Part shown: piece by piece, positions 52,502 to 61,886 of the stretch | Numbering within the stretch: position 1 is the stretch's first letter | Layout: each line of letters starts with the position of its first letter | Assembly: GCF_014196965.1 (NCBI RefSeq) | Contig: NZ_JACIEQ010000003.1 | Location: 372,001 to 436,000, forward strand | Reading direction: 5' to 3' | From: Actibacterium naphthalenivorans | Lineage (GTDB): Bacteria; Pseudomonadota; Alphaproteobacteria; Rhodobacterales; Rhodobacteraceae | DNA length: 64,000 nt | Notes under the pieces: model-generated | Databases searched by the model: none | Seen by the model: the letters and a program-made list of their open reading frames with translations, nothing else | What the model was told of the DNA's origin: nothing | Position numbers and translations under genes: made by a program

Positions 52502-54034
52502 TCAGCCCGGCACGGCGAGGTTCCCGCTCGCTGCCGCGATGAAACGGTCGGGCCGCAGCGCCACCACGTCGGCCCCGCGCGCGTGCAGCCAGGCGATCAG
52601 CGTGCCGTCGATATCGATCACGTCCGTCTCGCTCTGGCTGTGCTGATCGGCCGAACGCAGCGCGATGAACCGTGCGCCCAGCGCCTCCCAGCCGCGCTTT
52701 TCCTCTGGCGAGAGCACCGAGGCAGGATCCAGATCGGTCCCTAGAACCAGGAAGCCCGATCCCAACACGTCATCGAGCAGCCCGAGCTTGCCATCGCTGC
52801 CCGCTGCGCGCGGTTGTGGAAGCAGTGCGCCAACCGCCGGATTTGTCCCGGTGCTCAACCAGCCTCCGGCCAGTGCAGGCGGCTGAAGAAGCGGCGGCAG
52901 TTCGGGTTCGGCATCGGGCGGCGGTTGCATCGCCGCAAGCTCTTCCTCGGTCAGTTCCTGCTTGATGATGCGCCCAAGCTGAATTGCGATCTGAGTGTAG
53001 CGTTCCACATCGGGGGCCCGTTCGGCCTCATAGGTATCGAGAACACTCTCGGGCAACGTGCCGCCAAGCACCCCGGCCAGTTTCCAGCTGATATTCTGCG
53101 CATCGCGCACGCCCGATTGCATCCCCGCACCCGCCCAGGGCGGCATCATGTGCGCGGCATCGCCCAGCAGGAACACACGCCCATCGCGCCAGCGCTCGGC
53201 GTGACGGATGTGGTGGTTGTAGAAGGCATGCTGGTGTATCTCGACGTTGTCTTTCGACACGCCCAGCGTTTCGAGCAATCTCCAGATCTGATCATGGGTC
53301 GCGAAATCCGAATCCTTGTCATTCGGCCCAAGCGGAATTTCCCAGCGGTGATTGCCCATCGAAAGCGCCACATCCACAACCGGGCGCTTCTTGTCCGACC
53401 AGAAGGTGAGCACATGGCGATCCGGCCACCAGCGCTTGACCTGCGCGTCGATGACGATCCAGCGCGTTTGCAGCGTATCCCCGACCAACTGGATGCCAAG
53501 CTGTTCGCGCATGGTGCTCGACCCGCCATCGCAAGCCAGCACATAGCGCACCCGCTTGGTTTCCCGGGCGCCGGTCTTGCAATCGGTGAGCTCCAGCGTC
53601 ACCCCCTCGGCGTCCTGGGTTATGCCCGTGACCTCCTGCCCGAATTGTACGGAGACGTGATCGGCGAAGCGCTCTGCGCCCTCTCGCAGGGTTTTCTCCA
53701 TTTCGGGCTGGTAGATTGAATATGCGCTTGCATGGCCCATGTCCGAGGGCGGAAACCCCATGCGCATCAGTTCGTTGCCGTCGTAATCGATCCAGCGCAG
53801 GGAGTGGGTGATATCCATCCCTTTCTCGAGCGCCTCGTCGAGCCCGACCGACTGAAAGATGCGCATGGTCCAATCGTTGACGGTGATTGCGCGGGCGCGA
53901 GAATAGATGTCCTCATATCGTTCGATGGCGAGCGTGCTGACGCCCAAGGCTCCGAGGAAATTCGCGGCAGATACGCCGCTGGGCCCGTAGCCGACGATGC
54001 CGACGTCAGCGTCGAACTTTTCTTTCTTGTTCAT
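52502..54034 (-). CDS. FAD-dependent aromatic hydroxylase (MhpA-like)
   Basis: A 510-residue class A flavin monooxygenase similar to 3-(3-hydroxyphenyl)propionate hydroxylase. It has the FAD fold VGYGPSGVSAANFLG near 13-27, DG motif ACDGGSSTMREQLGI, and GD motif GDAAHMMPPWAGAGMQSGVRDA, followed by a thioredoxin-like C-terminal domain. ATG 54034 overlaps the hydrolase stop (ATGA). It would convert a phenol side-chain compound to a catechol, the substrate of the next enzyme. The exact phenol cannot be told. Confidence 0.87.
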   Translation of the reverse strand: MNKKEKFDADVGIVGYGPSGVSAANFLGALGVSTLAIERYEDIYSRARAITVNDWTMRIFQSVGLDEALEKGMDITHSLRWIDYDGNELMRMGFPPSDMGHASAYSIYQPEMEKTLREGAERFADHVSVQFGQEVTGITQDAEGVTLELTDCKTGARETKRVRYVLACDGGSSTMREQLGIQLVGDTLQTRWIVIDAQVKRWWPDRHVLTFWSDKKRPVVDVALSMGNHRWEIPLGPNDKDSDFATHDQIWRLLETLGVSKDNVEIHQHAFYNHHIRHAERWRDGRVFLLGDAAHMMPPWAGAGMQSGVRDAQNISWKLAGVLGGTLPESVLDTYEAERAPDVERYTQIAIQLGRIIKQELTEEELAAMQPPPDAEPELPPLLQPPALAGGWLSTGTNPAVGALLPQPRAAGSDGKLGLLDDVLGSGFLVLGTDLDPASVLSPEEKRGWEALGARFIALRSADQHSQSETDVIDIDGTLIAWLHARGADVVALRPDRFIAAASGNLAVPG

Positions 54035-54855
54035 TCGCTCAAAAACTCCGAAACGATGGCATTGAACTCGTCGGCTTTCTCCCACTGGATCCAGTGGCCG
54101 CACCGCGGCATGACAAGGAAACGCGCATTTGGAATCTGCTTCATCAGGGTGAAGCCGGTATCGACGGGAAGAACCCTGTCTTCGCGCCCCCACAGGATGA
54201 GGGCCTCATGCGGCAGCCGGGTGAGGCGCGCGTCGCGCCACAACTCTTCGGGCATCCCTGCCGGGCCCGGGCGCATGGGCGGCTGAGCCACGATCCTGGG
54301 GTTCATCGCGGCCTCGAACCGCTCCTGCACCAGTTCTTCGGTGATCGCCGAAGGGTCATAGACGAACTGGTCAATGAAACCGCGCAGCCGTTCAATCGAA
54401 GGGCCCGGCCCATCGTAGAAGCCTATGAGCGTCTTGATGCCCTCGGAAGGGAAGATGCTGGTCACCGCCGTGCCGCCACCCGGTGCCATCAGCACCATTC
54501 GGTCGATCCGCTCCGGGTGTTCGAGCGCGATCTTGAGCGTGATCATCCCGCCCATCGAATTGCCAAGGAAATGCGCCTTCGCGATCCCCAGATGATCGAG
54601 CAGCCCCAACATCACATCGGCCCACCACCCCGGGATGGGAGCATCGACCGGCTTCATATCGGATCCGCCAAAGCCTGGAAGGTCGGGGCAGATCACCCGG
54701 AATTTCCCCGAAAGCGTTTCGATATTGCGATTGAAATTCGACCATCCGGACGCGCCCGGCCCGGAGCCATGAAGCAACACGAGCGCCGGCCCTTCGCCGA
54801 CATCATGGTAATGCAGTTTGACGCCGCCGATATCGGCGTACTGACCTTCTTGCAT
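54031..54855 (-). CDS. meta-cleavage product C-C hydrolase (alpha/beta fold)
   Basis: A 274-residue hydrolase of the MhpC/TodF/BphD type. Oxyanion region LLHGSGPGASGWSNF; triad Ser100 (GNSMGG), Asp226 (GREDRVLP) and His254 (CGHWIQWE). It cleaves the ring-opened diketone-enol into 2-hydroxypentadienoate and a side-chain acid. It is the first gene of the minus-strand meta operon, behind GGGAGAG, and is divergent from the AraC gene. Confidence 0.9.
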   Translation of the reverse strand: MQEGQYADIGGVKLHYHDVGEGPALVLLHGSGPGASGWSNFNRNIETLSGKFRVICPDLPGFGGSDMKPVDAPIPGWWADVMLGLLDHLGIAKAHFLGNSMGGMITLKIALEHPERIDRMVLMAPGGGTAVTSIFPSEGIKTLIGFYDGPGPSIERLRGFIDQFVYDPSAITEELVQERFEAAMNPRIVAQPPMRPGPAGMPEELWRDARLTRLPHEALILWGREDRVLPVDTGFTLMKQIPNARFLVMPRCGHWIQWEKADEFNAIVSEFLSE

Positions 54856-55177
54856 GGTCTCTCTCCCTTACGTGAAAATGGTTGCACTGCCCGGACTGCG
54901 GGACAAAAGCACACCTTCAACCCCGGCAAGACCGGGGTCGGCTTGACTGTTCTGAAAATCCGGCGCCCCGCTGAATCTACAGCGCAGCGCCAAGATTGCT
55001 CGGCTCTAGACGCGCTCAGCCATCGGCTGGCAACGAACGCCTTTCAGGCGGCATGGTCGATATGAAAATTGTCCTGCCCGCAGACGCGGCGCAGCCAGAT
55101 GACAAAGCAGTCATCACTTCCTCCCTAAGCTCTCCTACGGCTTGTCCGCCGCACTCCCAGTTGTTAAAATACGGCGT
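54856..55177. promoter_or_regulatory. divergent control region of the meta operon and AraC gene
   Basis: This 322-bp gap holds the promoters of the hydrolase operon (left) and the AraC regulator (right). An inverted repeat ACCCCGG-N5-CCGGGGT lies at 54920-54938. No gene is seen. Confidence 0.5.
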
Positions 55178-56152
55178 ATGGAACAACCTGTCATTGATCC
55201 AAACGCCGGCAAAAGTGATCCCGAGGTCGGGGATTATGCAAGATTTCTGCGTAGCCCCGACGTGAGATTTGCGAACCTGAATTGGGAGAGCTGGAAGGGG
55301 GAAGGCCCGTTCCTGTTGAATTTCACGGATACGGGACGCGCCTATTTCTATTACGTCAAGCGCGGCGCCGCATTCATCCGTACCGGCCCGGAGAAAGACG
55401 ATCTGCAATACGTGTCTGCGGGAACGGCCGTCGCGGTCGAAGGGAGAGCGCATCAGTTGATGGATCGAAGCCACGCCACGCAGGATGTCATGTTTCGCCC
55501 CGAGTCAGGCGTTGCGACAGGCAGTGAATCTCCGGTGGAAATCGTGCTGAGCAGCGTCGACCGGCGCACTGCGGTCCTTCAGCGCCTGAAGCATGGGGCG
55601 ATCATTATCCCTCCCACGGCGAAGCCGCACGCTGATATGATCCGTAGCTGTGTTGATTTGGTTGATCGGAACCAAAGAAAGAAAAACCCGGACCTCGGGA
55701 TCACGCGGCGTTTGGCAGAGGTTATAATGCTCGAACTTGTCGCATTTGCCCGTTCGCAAACGATCCCGCTTCGCTCGATCGCCGGCGCAGCCCTTCACGA
55801 CGAGTATCTGCTGCGGGCGCTCAGCGCTTTCTTTGCGACGCCAAGCGCAAACTGGACGGTGCTCGCGCTCGCCGAGGTGGCAGGCATCAGCCGCACAGCC
55901 TTCGTGGATCGGTTTCGCAAAGCGTTTAACGAGCCCCCGCTGCGAATGATCAATCGGATACGTTTGGGGCTTGCCGCCGAGATGCTGTTGAGTTCCCGCG
56001 CACCGCTTGGAGAGATCGCGGAAGCGATCGGCTTCGGGTCGTCAGCAGCATTTGTCCGAGCGTTCAAAAAGCAGTTCCACCAAACCCCGAATGCGTGGCG
56101 CGGCCTCGATGCCTTTAAAAGGGAAACGTTGTTCTCCGAACTTGGGCTGTGA
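55178..56152 (+). CDS. AraC-family regulator, probable activator of the meta operon
   Basis: A protein of about 324 residues with an N-terminal cupin-like ligand domain (NWESWKGEGPFLLNF onward, the AraC-binding-like type) and a C-terminal double helix-turn-helix (LALAEVAGISRTAFVDRFRKAF; LGEIAEAIGFGSSAAFVRAFKKQF). The ATG at 55178 is preferred over an in-frame TTG at 55142, though neither has a clear ribosome site. Divergence from the hydrolase gene suggests it senses the aromatic substrate and activates that operon. Confidence 0.85.
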   Translation: MEQPVIDPNAGKSDPEVGDYARFLRSPDVRFANLNWESWKGEGPFLLNFTDTGRAYFYYVKRGAAFIRTGPEKDDLQYVSAGTAVAVEGRAHQLMDRSHATQDVMFRPESGVATGSESPVEIVLSSVDRRTAVLQRLKHGAIIIPPTAKPHADMIRSCVDLVDRNQRKKNPDLGITRRLAEVIMLELVAFARSQTIPLRSIAGAALHDEYLLRALSAFFATPSANWTVLALAEVAGISRTAFVDRFRKAFNEPPLRMINRIRLGLAAEMLLSSRAPLGEIAEAIGFGSSAAFVRAFKKQFHQTPNAWRGLDAFKRETLFSELGL

Positions 56153-56283
56153 CCGCCACGTGACATACAACGCTCGCTTCGGCTCACTCCCTTGATGGTC
56201 ATTGGTAGATCCTGAGGGCGTTATGGCCACGCCACAGGCCGCTCCCGTCGACCGCCCCCAAGTACGCCCGCGTCCTTTTTCCG

Positions 56284-57489
56284 TTAACGCACAGCCTCGC
56301 GAGCATCAACAATACAGCGGGACAATGGCACCATCCCGTCACGGGCGCGTTCGGAATCTATTGCCTGGCGCGAAGCAATCACCCGCCGTGCTTCGGCGAT
56401 CTCGCGAGGATTGTTTATTGCCACGCAGCCAACCAACCGAGCGCCTTTTAGAAACAGGCGGCTCACGCCTCCGCGCGGCCCGACACGTTCCAATTGAACA
56501 GCTTCGTCCGGACAACTCCCCAGCATCTGCACCTTGAAATCGGCCTGTGTGCTCCAGAACCAGTCGGGCTCCTGCATTCGCGCGATCTGTCCGGTCAAAA
56601 GCCGCGCGACGTCTTCGGCCGATTGATTGGCATACTGCCAGCTCTCGCGCCGGGCCTGTTCGCCATTTGCCAGGCGCGCGCAGTCACCGATGGCAAACAC
56701 CGCCGGATCCTCTGTCTGCCCTTGCGGGCTGACCAGGACACCGTCGTCGCAGGCAAGCCCCGCCGACACCGCAAGCTCGTCCATGGCACGCATCCCGATC
56801 GCCTCGATCATCAGATCCGGAGCCAGCCGCGCGCCGCCGACCGAGATCGTGCCGTCCTCGGCGAACACAGGCACCGTACCAAGATGCAGCGTGACGCCCG
56901 CGCGCATCTGCGTTTCCGAGAGACGGTCCGACAGCCAGCTTGGCGCAACGCGGGCACAAAGGCGCGGTGCGACCTCGATCAGATCGACCTGCGGGCAAAG
57001 CGCGCGTGCGCTGATGGCCGCCTCGGTGCCAAGCCAGCCGCCGCCGATCACCACGACCGAACGCGCCTCCGGCAGCGCATTGCGCAACGCGTCCACATCG
57101 TCGCGTGTGCGGATCGAATGGGTTTTGCGGCGCAGCGGCTCCGGCAGGGGCAGACGTTTGGCCGCGCCGCCGGTCGCGAGGATCAGCATGTCATAGCTCA
57201 GATCGCCGGCATCGGTTTCGATCACCCGCGCGGCACGGTCGATCCTGCGCACGCGACAGTCCAGTCGCAGGTCGATCGCTTTTTCTTCAGCGGCTGCGGG
57301 AGTGAGCACGACCAGGTTGTCGAAAGCCACCCTTCCAAGCGCATATCCCTTGGATAGTTCCGGCCGCTCGTAAGGCGGATATGCCTCATCGCCAAGCAAG
57401 GTGATTTCGCCCTCAAACCCCAGCTCTCTCAGCTTGAGCGCGGCGCCCGCGCCTGCCTGGCCCGCGCCGATAATCGCTATTTTTTTCAT
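56284..57489 (-). CDS. ferredoxin reductase of a Rieske-type dioxygenase system
   Basis: A 401-residue FAD/NADH protein like BphA4/HcaD: FAD site IIGAGQAGAGAALKLRE at the start, ELSKGYALG, NAD site VVIGGGWLGTEAA near 148-160, and FAIGDCARLANGE near 268. It passes electrons from NADH to the ferredoxin of the dioxygenase whose alpha and beta genes lie at the right edge. It stands alone between the AraC and TetR genes, divergent from TetR. No ferredoxin gene is visible in the window. Confidence 0.88.
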   Translation of the reverse strand: MKKIAIIGAGQAGAGAALKLRELGFEGEITLLGDEAYPPYERPELSKGYALGRVAFDNLVVLTPAAAEEKAIDLRLDCRVRRIDRAARVIETDAGDLSYDMLILATGGAAKRLPLPEPLRRKTHSIRTRDDVDALRNALPEARSVVVIGGGWLGTEAAISARALCPQVDLIEVAPRLCARVAPSWLSDRLSETQMRAGVTLHLGTVPVFAEDGTISVGGARLAPDLMIEAIGMRAMDELAVSAGLACDDGVLVSPQGQTEDPAVFAIGDCARLANGEQARRESWQYANQSAEDVARLLTGQIARMQEPDWFWSTQADFKVQMLGSCPDEAVQLERVGPRGGVSRLFLKGARLVGCVAINNPREIAEARRVIASRQAIDSERARDGMVPLSRCIVDAREAVR

Positions 57490-57555
57490 GTCCGAGCCCT
57501 CTTCATATCGATAGGCCAGTGCCGTAAGGTATTGTGATGTAGCAGGGAGATCTCA

Positions 57556-58170
57556 GTGGCGGAAACCACGAAAGCCAAAACCAAGCGCCGCCCGACGAGC
57601 CGGCACAAGGAAAGCCCTCTGAACGAACAGGATTGGGTGCAGGCCGCACTCCAGATTCTGATTAACGAGAACGTGCGGGGTATCAAGATCGATACGCTCT
57701 GCGCCAAGCTCGGCGTGACCAAGGGGAGCTTCTACTGGCATTTCAAAACCCGCAGCGACCTGCTCGGCGCGATGCTCAGCCATTGGCGCAAGAAGATGAC
57801 GCTGAATGTGATCCGCTCGATCTCGATTTCCGGCGACAATCCGCGCGCCCGGCTGCGCAGCCTGTTTTCGCTGCCCCGGCGCAAGAATTCGCCCGGCTTT
57901 GCCCAGATCGAGACCTCGATCAGAGATTGGGCGCGGCGTGTGGAGATGCCGCGCAAGGCGGTGGCGGAGGTTGACGAAATCCGCTTTGACTACATCACCA
58001 AGCTGTTTCGCGATATGGGCCACCCCCCTGAGGAAGCGCGCAAACGCGCGTATCTGGCCTATTGCCTGATCATGGGGGATTCGATCCTGCACAGCTCGAT
58101 TGATCCGATGTCGCAGGAGGAATTCCTTGAAAAGGCACTCGCGATGACCACAGGCGTTGCGCAGGGCTAA
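57556..58170 (+). CDS. TetR-family regulator
   Basis: A 204-residue regulator with an N-terminal helix-turn-helix (IKIDTLCAKLGVTKGSFYWHFKTRSDLL, about 43-71). The start is GTG 57556 behind GGGAGA. A basic leader (AKTKRRPTSRHK) precedes the DNA-binding domain. It is divergent from the ferredoxin reductase and convergent with the dioxygenase operon, so it may repress either. Confidence 0.85.
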   Translation: MAETTKAKTKRRPTSRHKESPLNEQDWVQAALQILINENVRGIKIDTLCAKLGVTKGSFYWHFKTRSDLLGAMLSHWRKKMTLNVIRSISISGDNPRARLRSLFSLPRRKNSPGFAQIETSIRDWARRVEMPRKAVAEVDEIRFDYITKLFRDMGHPPEEARKRAYLAYCLIMGDSILHSSIDPMSQEEFLEKALAMTTGVAQG

Positions 58171-58181
58171 GATAGCTTCCA

Positions 58182-59201
58182 TCAGGCGGCGCTCTTCTTG
58201 AGTTGCACCAGATCAAGGGCGACATCGACGATCATGTCTTCCTGACCGCCGACCATACCGCGCCTGCCCAACTCGACAAGAATTTCGCGCGTGTCGAGCC
58301 CATAGGTTTCTGCCGCGCGTTCGGCGTGACGCAGGAAAGAGGAATAGACCCCGGCATAGCCCAGCGTGATGGTTTCACGGTCCACGCGCACGGGGCGATC
58401 CTGAAGCGGGCGCACGAGCTCTTCGGCGGCATCCTGCAGCTTGAACAGATCGCAGCCATGATCCCAGCCGTAAAGATCCGCCACCGTCACGAATGCCTCG
58501 ATCGGCGTATTGCCGGCGCCGGCGCCCATCCCGGCGAGTGAGGCATCCACGCGGTAGGCGCCATGTTCGACCGCAACCACGGAATTGGCAACCGACAGCG
58601 ACAGGTTCTCGTGCATATGTGCGCCGATCTGCGTTTCCGGGGAAAGCACGGTTTTGTAGGCGTCGATGCGGGCGGCCACCTCTTTCATCGTCAGACGCCC
58701 GCCACTGTCGGTGCAATAGACGCAATCGGCGCCGTAGCTTTCCATGAGCTTGGCTTGCTGCGCCAGATGTTGAGGCGTGCTCATGTGCGACATCATCAGA
58801 AAGCCCGAAACATCCAGGCCCATCTCCTTGGCCGCCGCGATATGCTGCGCGGCAACGTCGGCCTCGGTGCAATGGGTGGCCACGCGCACCGAAACGACCC
58901 CCAGATCGCGCACCCGCCTGAGGTTCTCGATGGTGCCAATGCCGGGAAGCAGAAGGGTGGTCAGCTTCGCGTTCTTCACAACTTTCGCCGCCTCCGAAAT
59001 CCACGCCTCGTCGGTGCATTTTCCGAAACCGTAGTTGAAAGTGGAGCCGGCGATCCCGTCGCCATGGGCCACTTCGATCGCATCGACACCGGCCTCATCC
59101 AGCGCCTGCGCGACGGCCCGTACATGGCCCAGATCATACTGATGACGAACGGCGTGCATCCCGTCGCGCAGCGTCACGTCCTGAATGTATACCTTTGCCA
59201 T
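58182..59201 (-). CDS. 4-hydroxy-2-oxovalerate aldolase (copy 2)
   Basis: A 339-residue aldolase of the DmpG/MhpE family, homologous over its full length to the copy at 48444 but different at many positions: [27 protein letters not shown] (metal His pair), [18 protein letters not shown]. It is the last gene of the dioxygenase operon and starts 1 bp after the dehydrogenase stop. Confidence 0.94.
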   Translation of the reverse strand: MAKVYIQDVTLRDGMHAVRHQYDLGHVRAVAQALDEAGVDAIEVAHGDGIAGSTFNYGFGKCTDEAWISEAAKVVKNAKLTTLLLPGIGTIENLRRVRDLGVVSVRVATHCTEADVAAQHIAAAKEMGLDVSGFLMMSHMSTPQHLAQQAKLMESYGADCVYCTDSGGRLTMKEVAARIDAYKTVLSPETQIGAHMHENLSLSVANSVVAVEHGAYRVDASLAGMGAGAGNTPIEAFVTVADLYGWDHGCDLFKLQDAAEELVRPLQDRPVRVDRETITLGYAGVYSSFLRHAERAAETYGLDTREILVELGRRGMVGGQEDMIVDVALDLVQLKKSAA

Positions 59202-59202
59202 T

Positions 59203-60147
59203 TCAAGCGGCCTCCCCGACCCAGTTGCGTTTGATCGCGAGCCGTTCGGCGGTTCGAAGAGCCGCGCTCGTCATGATATCGAGATTGCCCGCATAGGCCG
59301 GCAGATAATGAGCCGCGCCTTCGACCTCGAGCAAGACCGTGACCTTCAGACCGGTGAAACTGCCGCCCATTTCCGGGATGTGCAGCGGCGCATTGTTGCC
59401 CACATGCTCGATCTGCACCTCCTGCTTGAGGCGATAGCCCGGCACGTAGCTCTGCACCTCTTTCTCCATCTCGAGAATCGAGGCGCGGATCGCGTCTTCA
59501 TCCGCCCTGTCGCAAAGGCAATAGACCGTGTCGCGCATGATGAGCGGCGGCTCTGCCGGGTTGAGGATGATGATAGCCTTGCCGCAGCTGGCTCCGCCGA
59601 CCTTTTCGATCGCATGGGCCGTGGTCTCGGTAAACTCGTCGATGTTGGCCCGTGTGCCGGGGCCCGCGGATTTCGAGGCGATGGAGGCGACGATCTCTCC
59701 GTAATGCACCTTTGCCACGCGGTTGACGGCAGCCACCATCGGAATCGTCGCCTGCCCGCCGCAAGTCACCATGTTGACGTTCATCTCTTCCAGATGCGCG
59801 TCTATGTTGACCGATGGAACGGTGAAGGGGCCGATGGCCGCGGGCGTGAGATCGATTACCTGCTTGCCGTCGGCAAGCAACACCTCGGAATGGCGCTTGT
59901 GCGCGCCTGCGGAAGTGGCGTCAAACACGATGCGGATGTCGGCATATCCGGGCAGCGCACGCAGCCCGTCGAGCCCCTCATGGGTGGTCGCAACGCCCCG
60001 ACGCCCGGCGCGGGCCAAACCGTCGGACTCTGGATCGATCCCGACCATGGCGCCCATTTCCAGCACATCCGAGGTGCGCATGATCTTGATCATCAGATCA
60101 GTGCCGATATTCCCCGACCCGATGATCGCACATTTGATTTTGTTCAT
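59203..60147 (-). CDS. acetaldehyde dehydrogenase (acylating), copy 2
   Basis: A 314-residue enzyme of the same length as copy 1: [15 protein letters not shown], catalytic Cys129 in [30 protein letters not shown]. It forms the channelling complex with the aldolase downstream. It starts 3 bp after the hydratase stop. Confidence 0.94.
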   Translation of the reverse strand: MNKIKCAIIGSGNIGTDLMIKIMRTSDVLEMGAMVGIDPESDGLARAGRRGVATTHEGLDGLRALPGYADIRIVFDATSAGAHKRHSEVLLADGKQVIDLTPAAIGPFTVPSVNIDAHLEEMNVNMVTCGGQATIPMVAAVNRVAKVHYGEIVASIASKSAGPGTRANIDEFTETTAHAIEKVGGASCGKAIIILNPAEPPLIMRDTVYCLCDRADEDAIRASILEMEKEVQSYVPGYRLKQEVQIEHVGNNAPLHIPEMGGSFTGLKVTVLLEVEGAAHYLPAYAGNLDIMTSAALRTAERLAIKRNWVGEAA

Positions 60148-60150
60148 AGT

Positions 60151-60921
60151 TCAGTCTCCAAAACGGATGGCGGTTTCGCCGAACCCTTCGGTTGATGCGG
60201 TAAACACGGCCCCCGGCGCGGCGGCGACCATCGGGCCGAGCGCGCCCGAGAGCACAACATCGCCTTCGCCAAGCGGGCGCCCGGCCCTGGCCATCACACG
60301 CGCCAGCCAAACAAGCGCGTTGAGCGGGGAGCCAAGGCAGGCGCGGCCCGAGCCCCGGGAAACCACCTCGTCGCCGGCGCGGATCTCCATCCGGCAATCG
60401 AGCAGGTCGATCTCGGTGAGACGCCGGGCCGAAGGGCCGAGGGTGAAGAAGGCGGACGAGGCATTGTCCGCAACAGTGTCCACGAAACGGATGTCCCAGT
60501 CGGCAATCCGGCTGCCGACGATCTCAAGCGCGGGAACGACATATTCGACGGCGCACATCGCCTCGGCCGTGGTGCAATCGGGTTCTGAGAGATCGCGGCC
60601 CATGACAAAGGCCAACTCGGCCTCCGCTTTCCATTGCGCACCTTCACACCAGGGCAACTCCGCGCCATGGGGAAGATCCATGTCGGCAAAGAGCATGCCG
60701 TAGTCGGGCTGATCCACACCGAGCTGCGCTTGCACCGCCGGGTTTGTCAGGCCGATCTTGCGGCCCACGAGACGCCCGCCCGCGCCAAGCCTTGCCACGG
60801 TGTTGATCTCCTGCACCGCATATGCCTCTTCGGCCCCCGCGAGATGCGCGCGGACCGGGGCAATCGGAACCCCGGTTTTTTCGGCGTCGCGCAGGGCCGA
60901 TGCGATTTCGTCCAGCGTCAT
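60151..60921 (-). CDS. 2-oxopent-4-enoate hydratase (copy 2)
   Basis: A 256-residue MhpD/DmpE-type hydratase: [50 protein letters not shown]. It is homologous to the copy at 50497 and acts on 2-hydroxypentadienoate. ATG 60921 overlaps the stop of the upstream flavoprotein gene (ATGA). Confidence 0.92.
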   Translation of the reverse strand: MTLDEIASALRDAEKTGVPIAPVRAHLAGAEEAYAVQEINTVARLGAGGRLVGRKIGLTNPAVQAQLGVDQPDYGMLFADMDLPHGAELPWCEGAQWKAEAELAFVMGRDLSEPDCTTAEAMCAVEYVVPALEIVGSRIADWDIRFVDTVADNASSAFFTLGPSARRLTEIDLLDCRMEIRAGDEVVSRGSGRACLGSPLNALVWLARVMARAGRPLGEGDVVLSGALGPMVAAAPGAVFTASTEGFGETAIRFGD

Positions 60922-61886
60922 GCGGGCTCCCCTTTCCTGGCAAAGCGCGCGGCCATGCCTGCGCCGGCGGCGTCATACTGCGCCGCCATTCGAGCGACTA
61001 TTTCGGCGATCGGTTCGATCCCGTGGATCTGCCCGACACCTTGCCCGGCGCTCCAGACGGTTTTCCACGCCTTGGCGCCCGAATGCATGTCGCCGGAAAA
61101 GTCGATCTTGGCCTCCGCCTTCATATCATCAAGGTCGAGCCCGGCAGCCTTCACCGATGCACGCATCCAGTTGCCCAGAGCGCCGGTGATAGCCTTGGAG
61201 GCGATCAGATCCTCGATCCCGCTGTCGATGATCATCTGGCGATAGCCTTCGGAGATGAGGCTTTCGCGCGCACCAAGAAACCGTGTGCCGACATAGGCCA
61301 GATCGGCGCTCAGCGTTTCAACCGCCAGCACACCCGCGCCGGTGGAGATGCCGCCGCCCACCGCGATGGGGCCGTCGAAGAACTGCCGTACCTCATCGAG
61401 GAAAGGCGCGAGCGCGTATTGCCCGGTGTGCCCGCCCGCGCCGGAGCAGACCAGCACCAGCCCGTCTGCCCCCTTGTCGATAGCTTTTCTCGCATAGGTC
61501 GGGCTGTTGACATCGGCAAAGACCAGCCCCCCATAGCCGTGTACCACCTGCGTGATGCGATGTGGCCCACCCAGAGCGGTGATGACGATCTCGGGTCGGA
61601 ACTCGGCAACCAGCGCCAGTTCTTGATCGAACCGGCCATAGCTCGAATGGGTGATCATGTTGAACGCGAAAGGCAGGTTCTTCGGTCCGAGTTCGGCGTG
61701 AATCGCCCCGAACCATTGCCGCAAATCGTCGATCGTGCGCCCGTTGGGCCCGGGAAACGCGCCCATCACTCCAGCCTTGGCCGCGCCAATGACCATCTCC
61801 GGCCCCGAAACCAGAAACATGGGCGCCGCCACAACAGGCAGGCGCAGGCGCGCCTTCAAAGCGGCGATTTTCTCTTTGGCAGTCAT
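60918..61886 (-). CDS. nitronate-monooxygenase/2-nitropropane-dioxygenase-like flavoprotein
   Basis: A 322-residue TIM-barrel FMN protein of the NPD family: LPVVAAPMFLVSGPEMV at the start, ALGGPHRI, LVCSGAGGHTG and PIAVGGGISTGAGVLA in the FMN-phosphate region, and GTRFLGARES. Relatives oxidise nitronates or act as enoyl reductases or other NAD(P)H flavoproteins. It is coupled on both sides (ATGA) between the diol dehydrogenase and the hydratase, so it should have a role in the same pathway. That role is not one of the standard meta-pathway steps. Confidence 0.82.
   Translation of the reverse strand: MTAKEKIAALKARLRLPVVAAPMFLVSGPEMVIGAAKAGVMGAFPGPNGRTIDDLRQWFGAIHAELGPKNLPFAFNMITHSSYGRFDQELALVAEFRPEIVITALGGPHRITQVVHGYGGLVFADVNSPTYARKAIDKGADGLVLVCSGAGGHTGQYALAPFLDEVRQFFDGPIAVGGGISTGAGVLAVETLSADLAYVGTRFLGARESLISEGYRQMIIDSGIEDLIASKAITGALGNWMRASVKAAGLDLDDMKAEAKIDFSGDMHSGAKAWKTVWSAGQGVGQIHGIEPIAEIVARMAAQYDAAGAGMAARFARKGEPA

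Noticed and set aside
55142-55178. Earlier TTG start for the AraC regulator
   Set aside because: No ribosome site precedes it and the extra residues do not belong to the domain; ATG 55178 is simpler.
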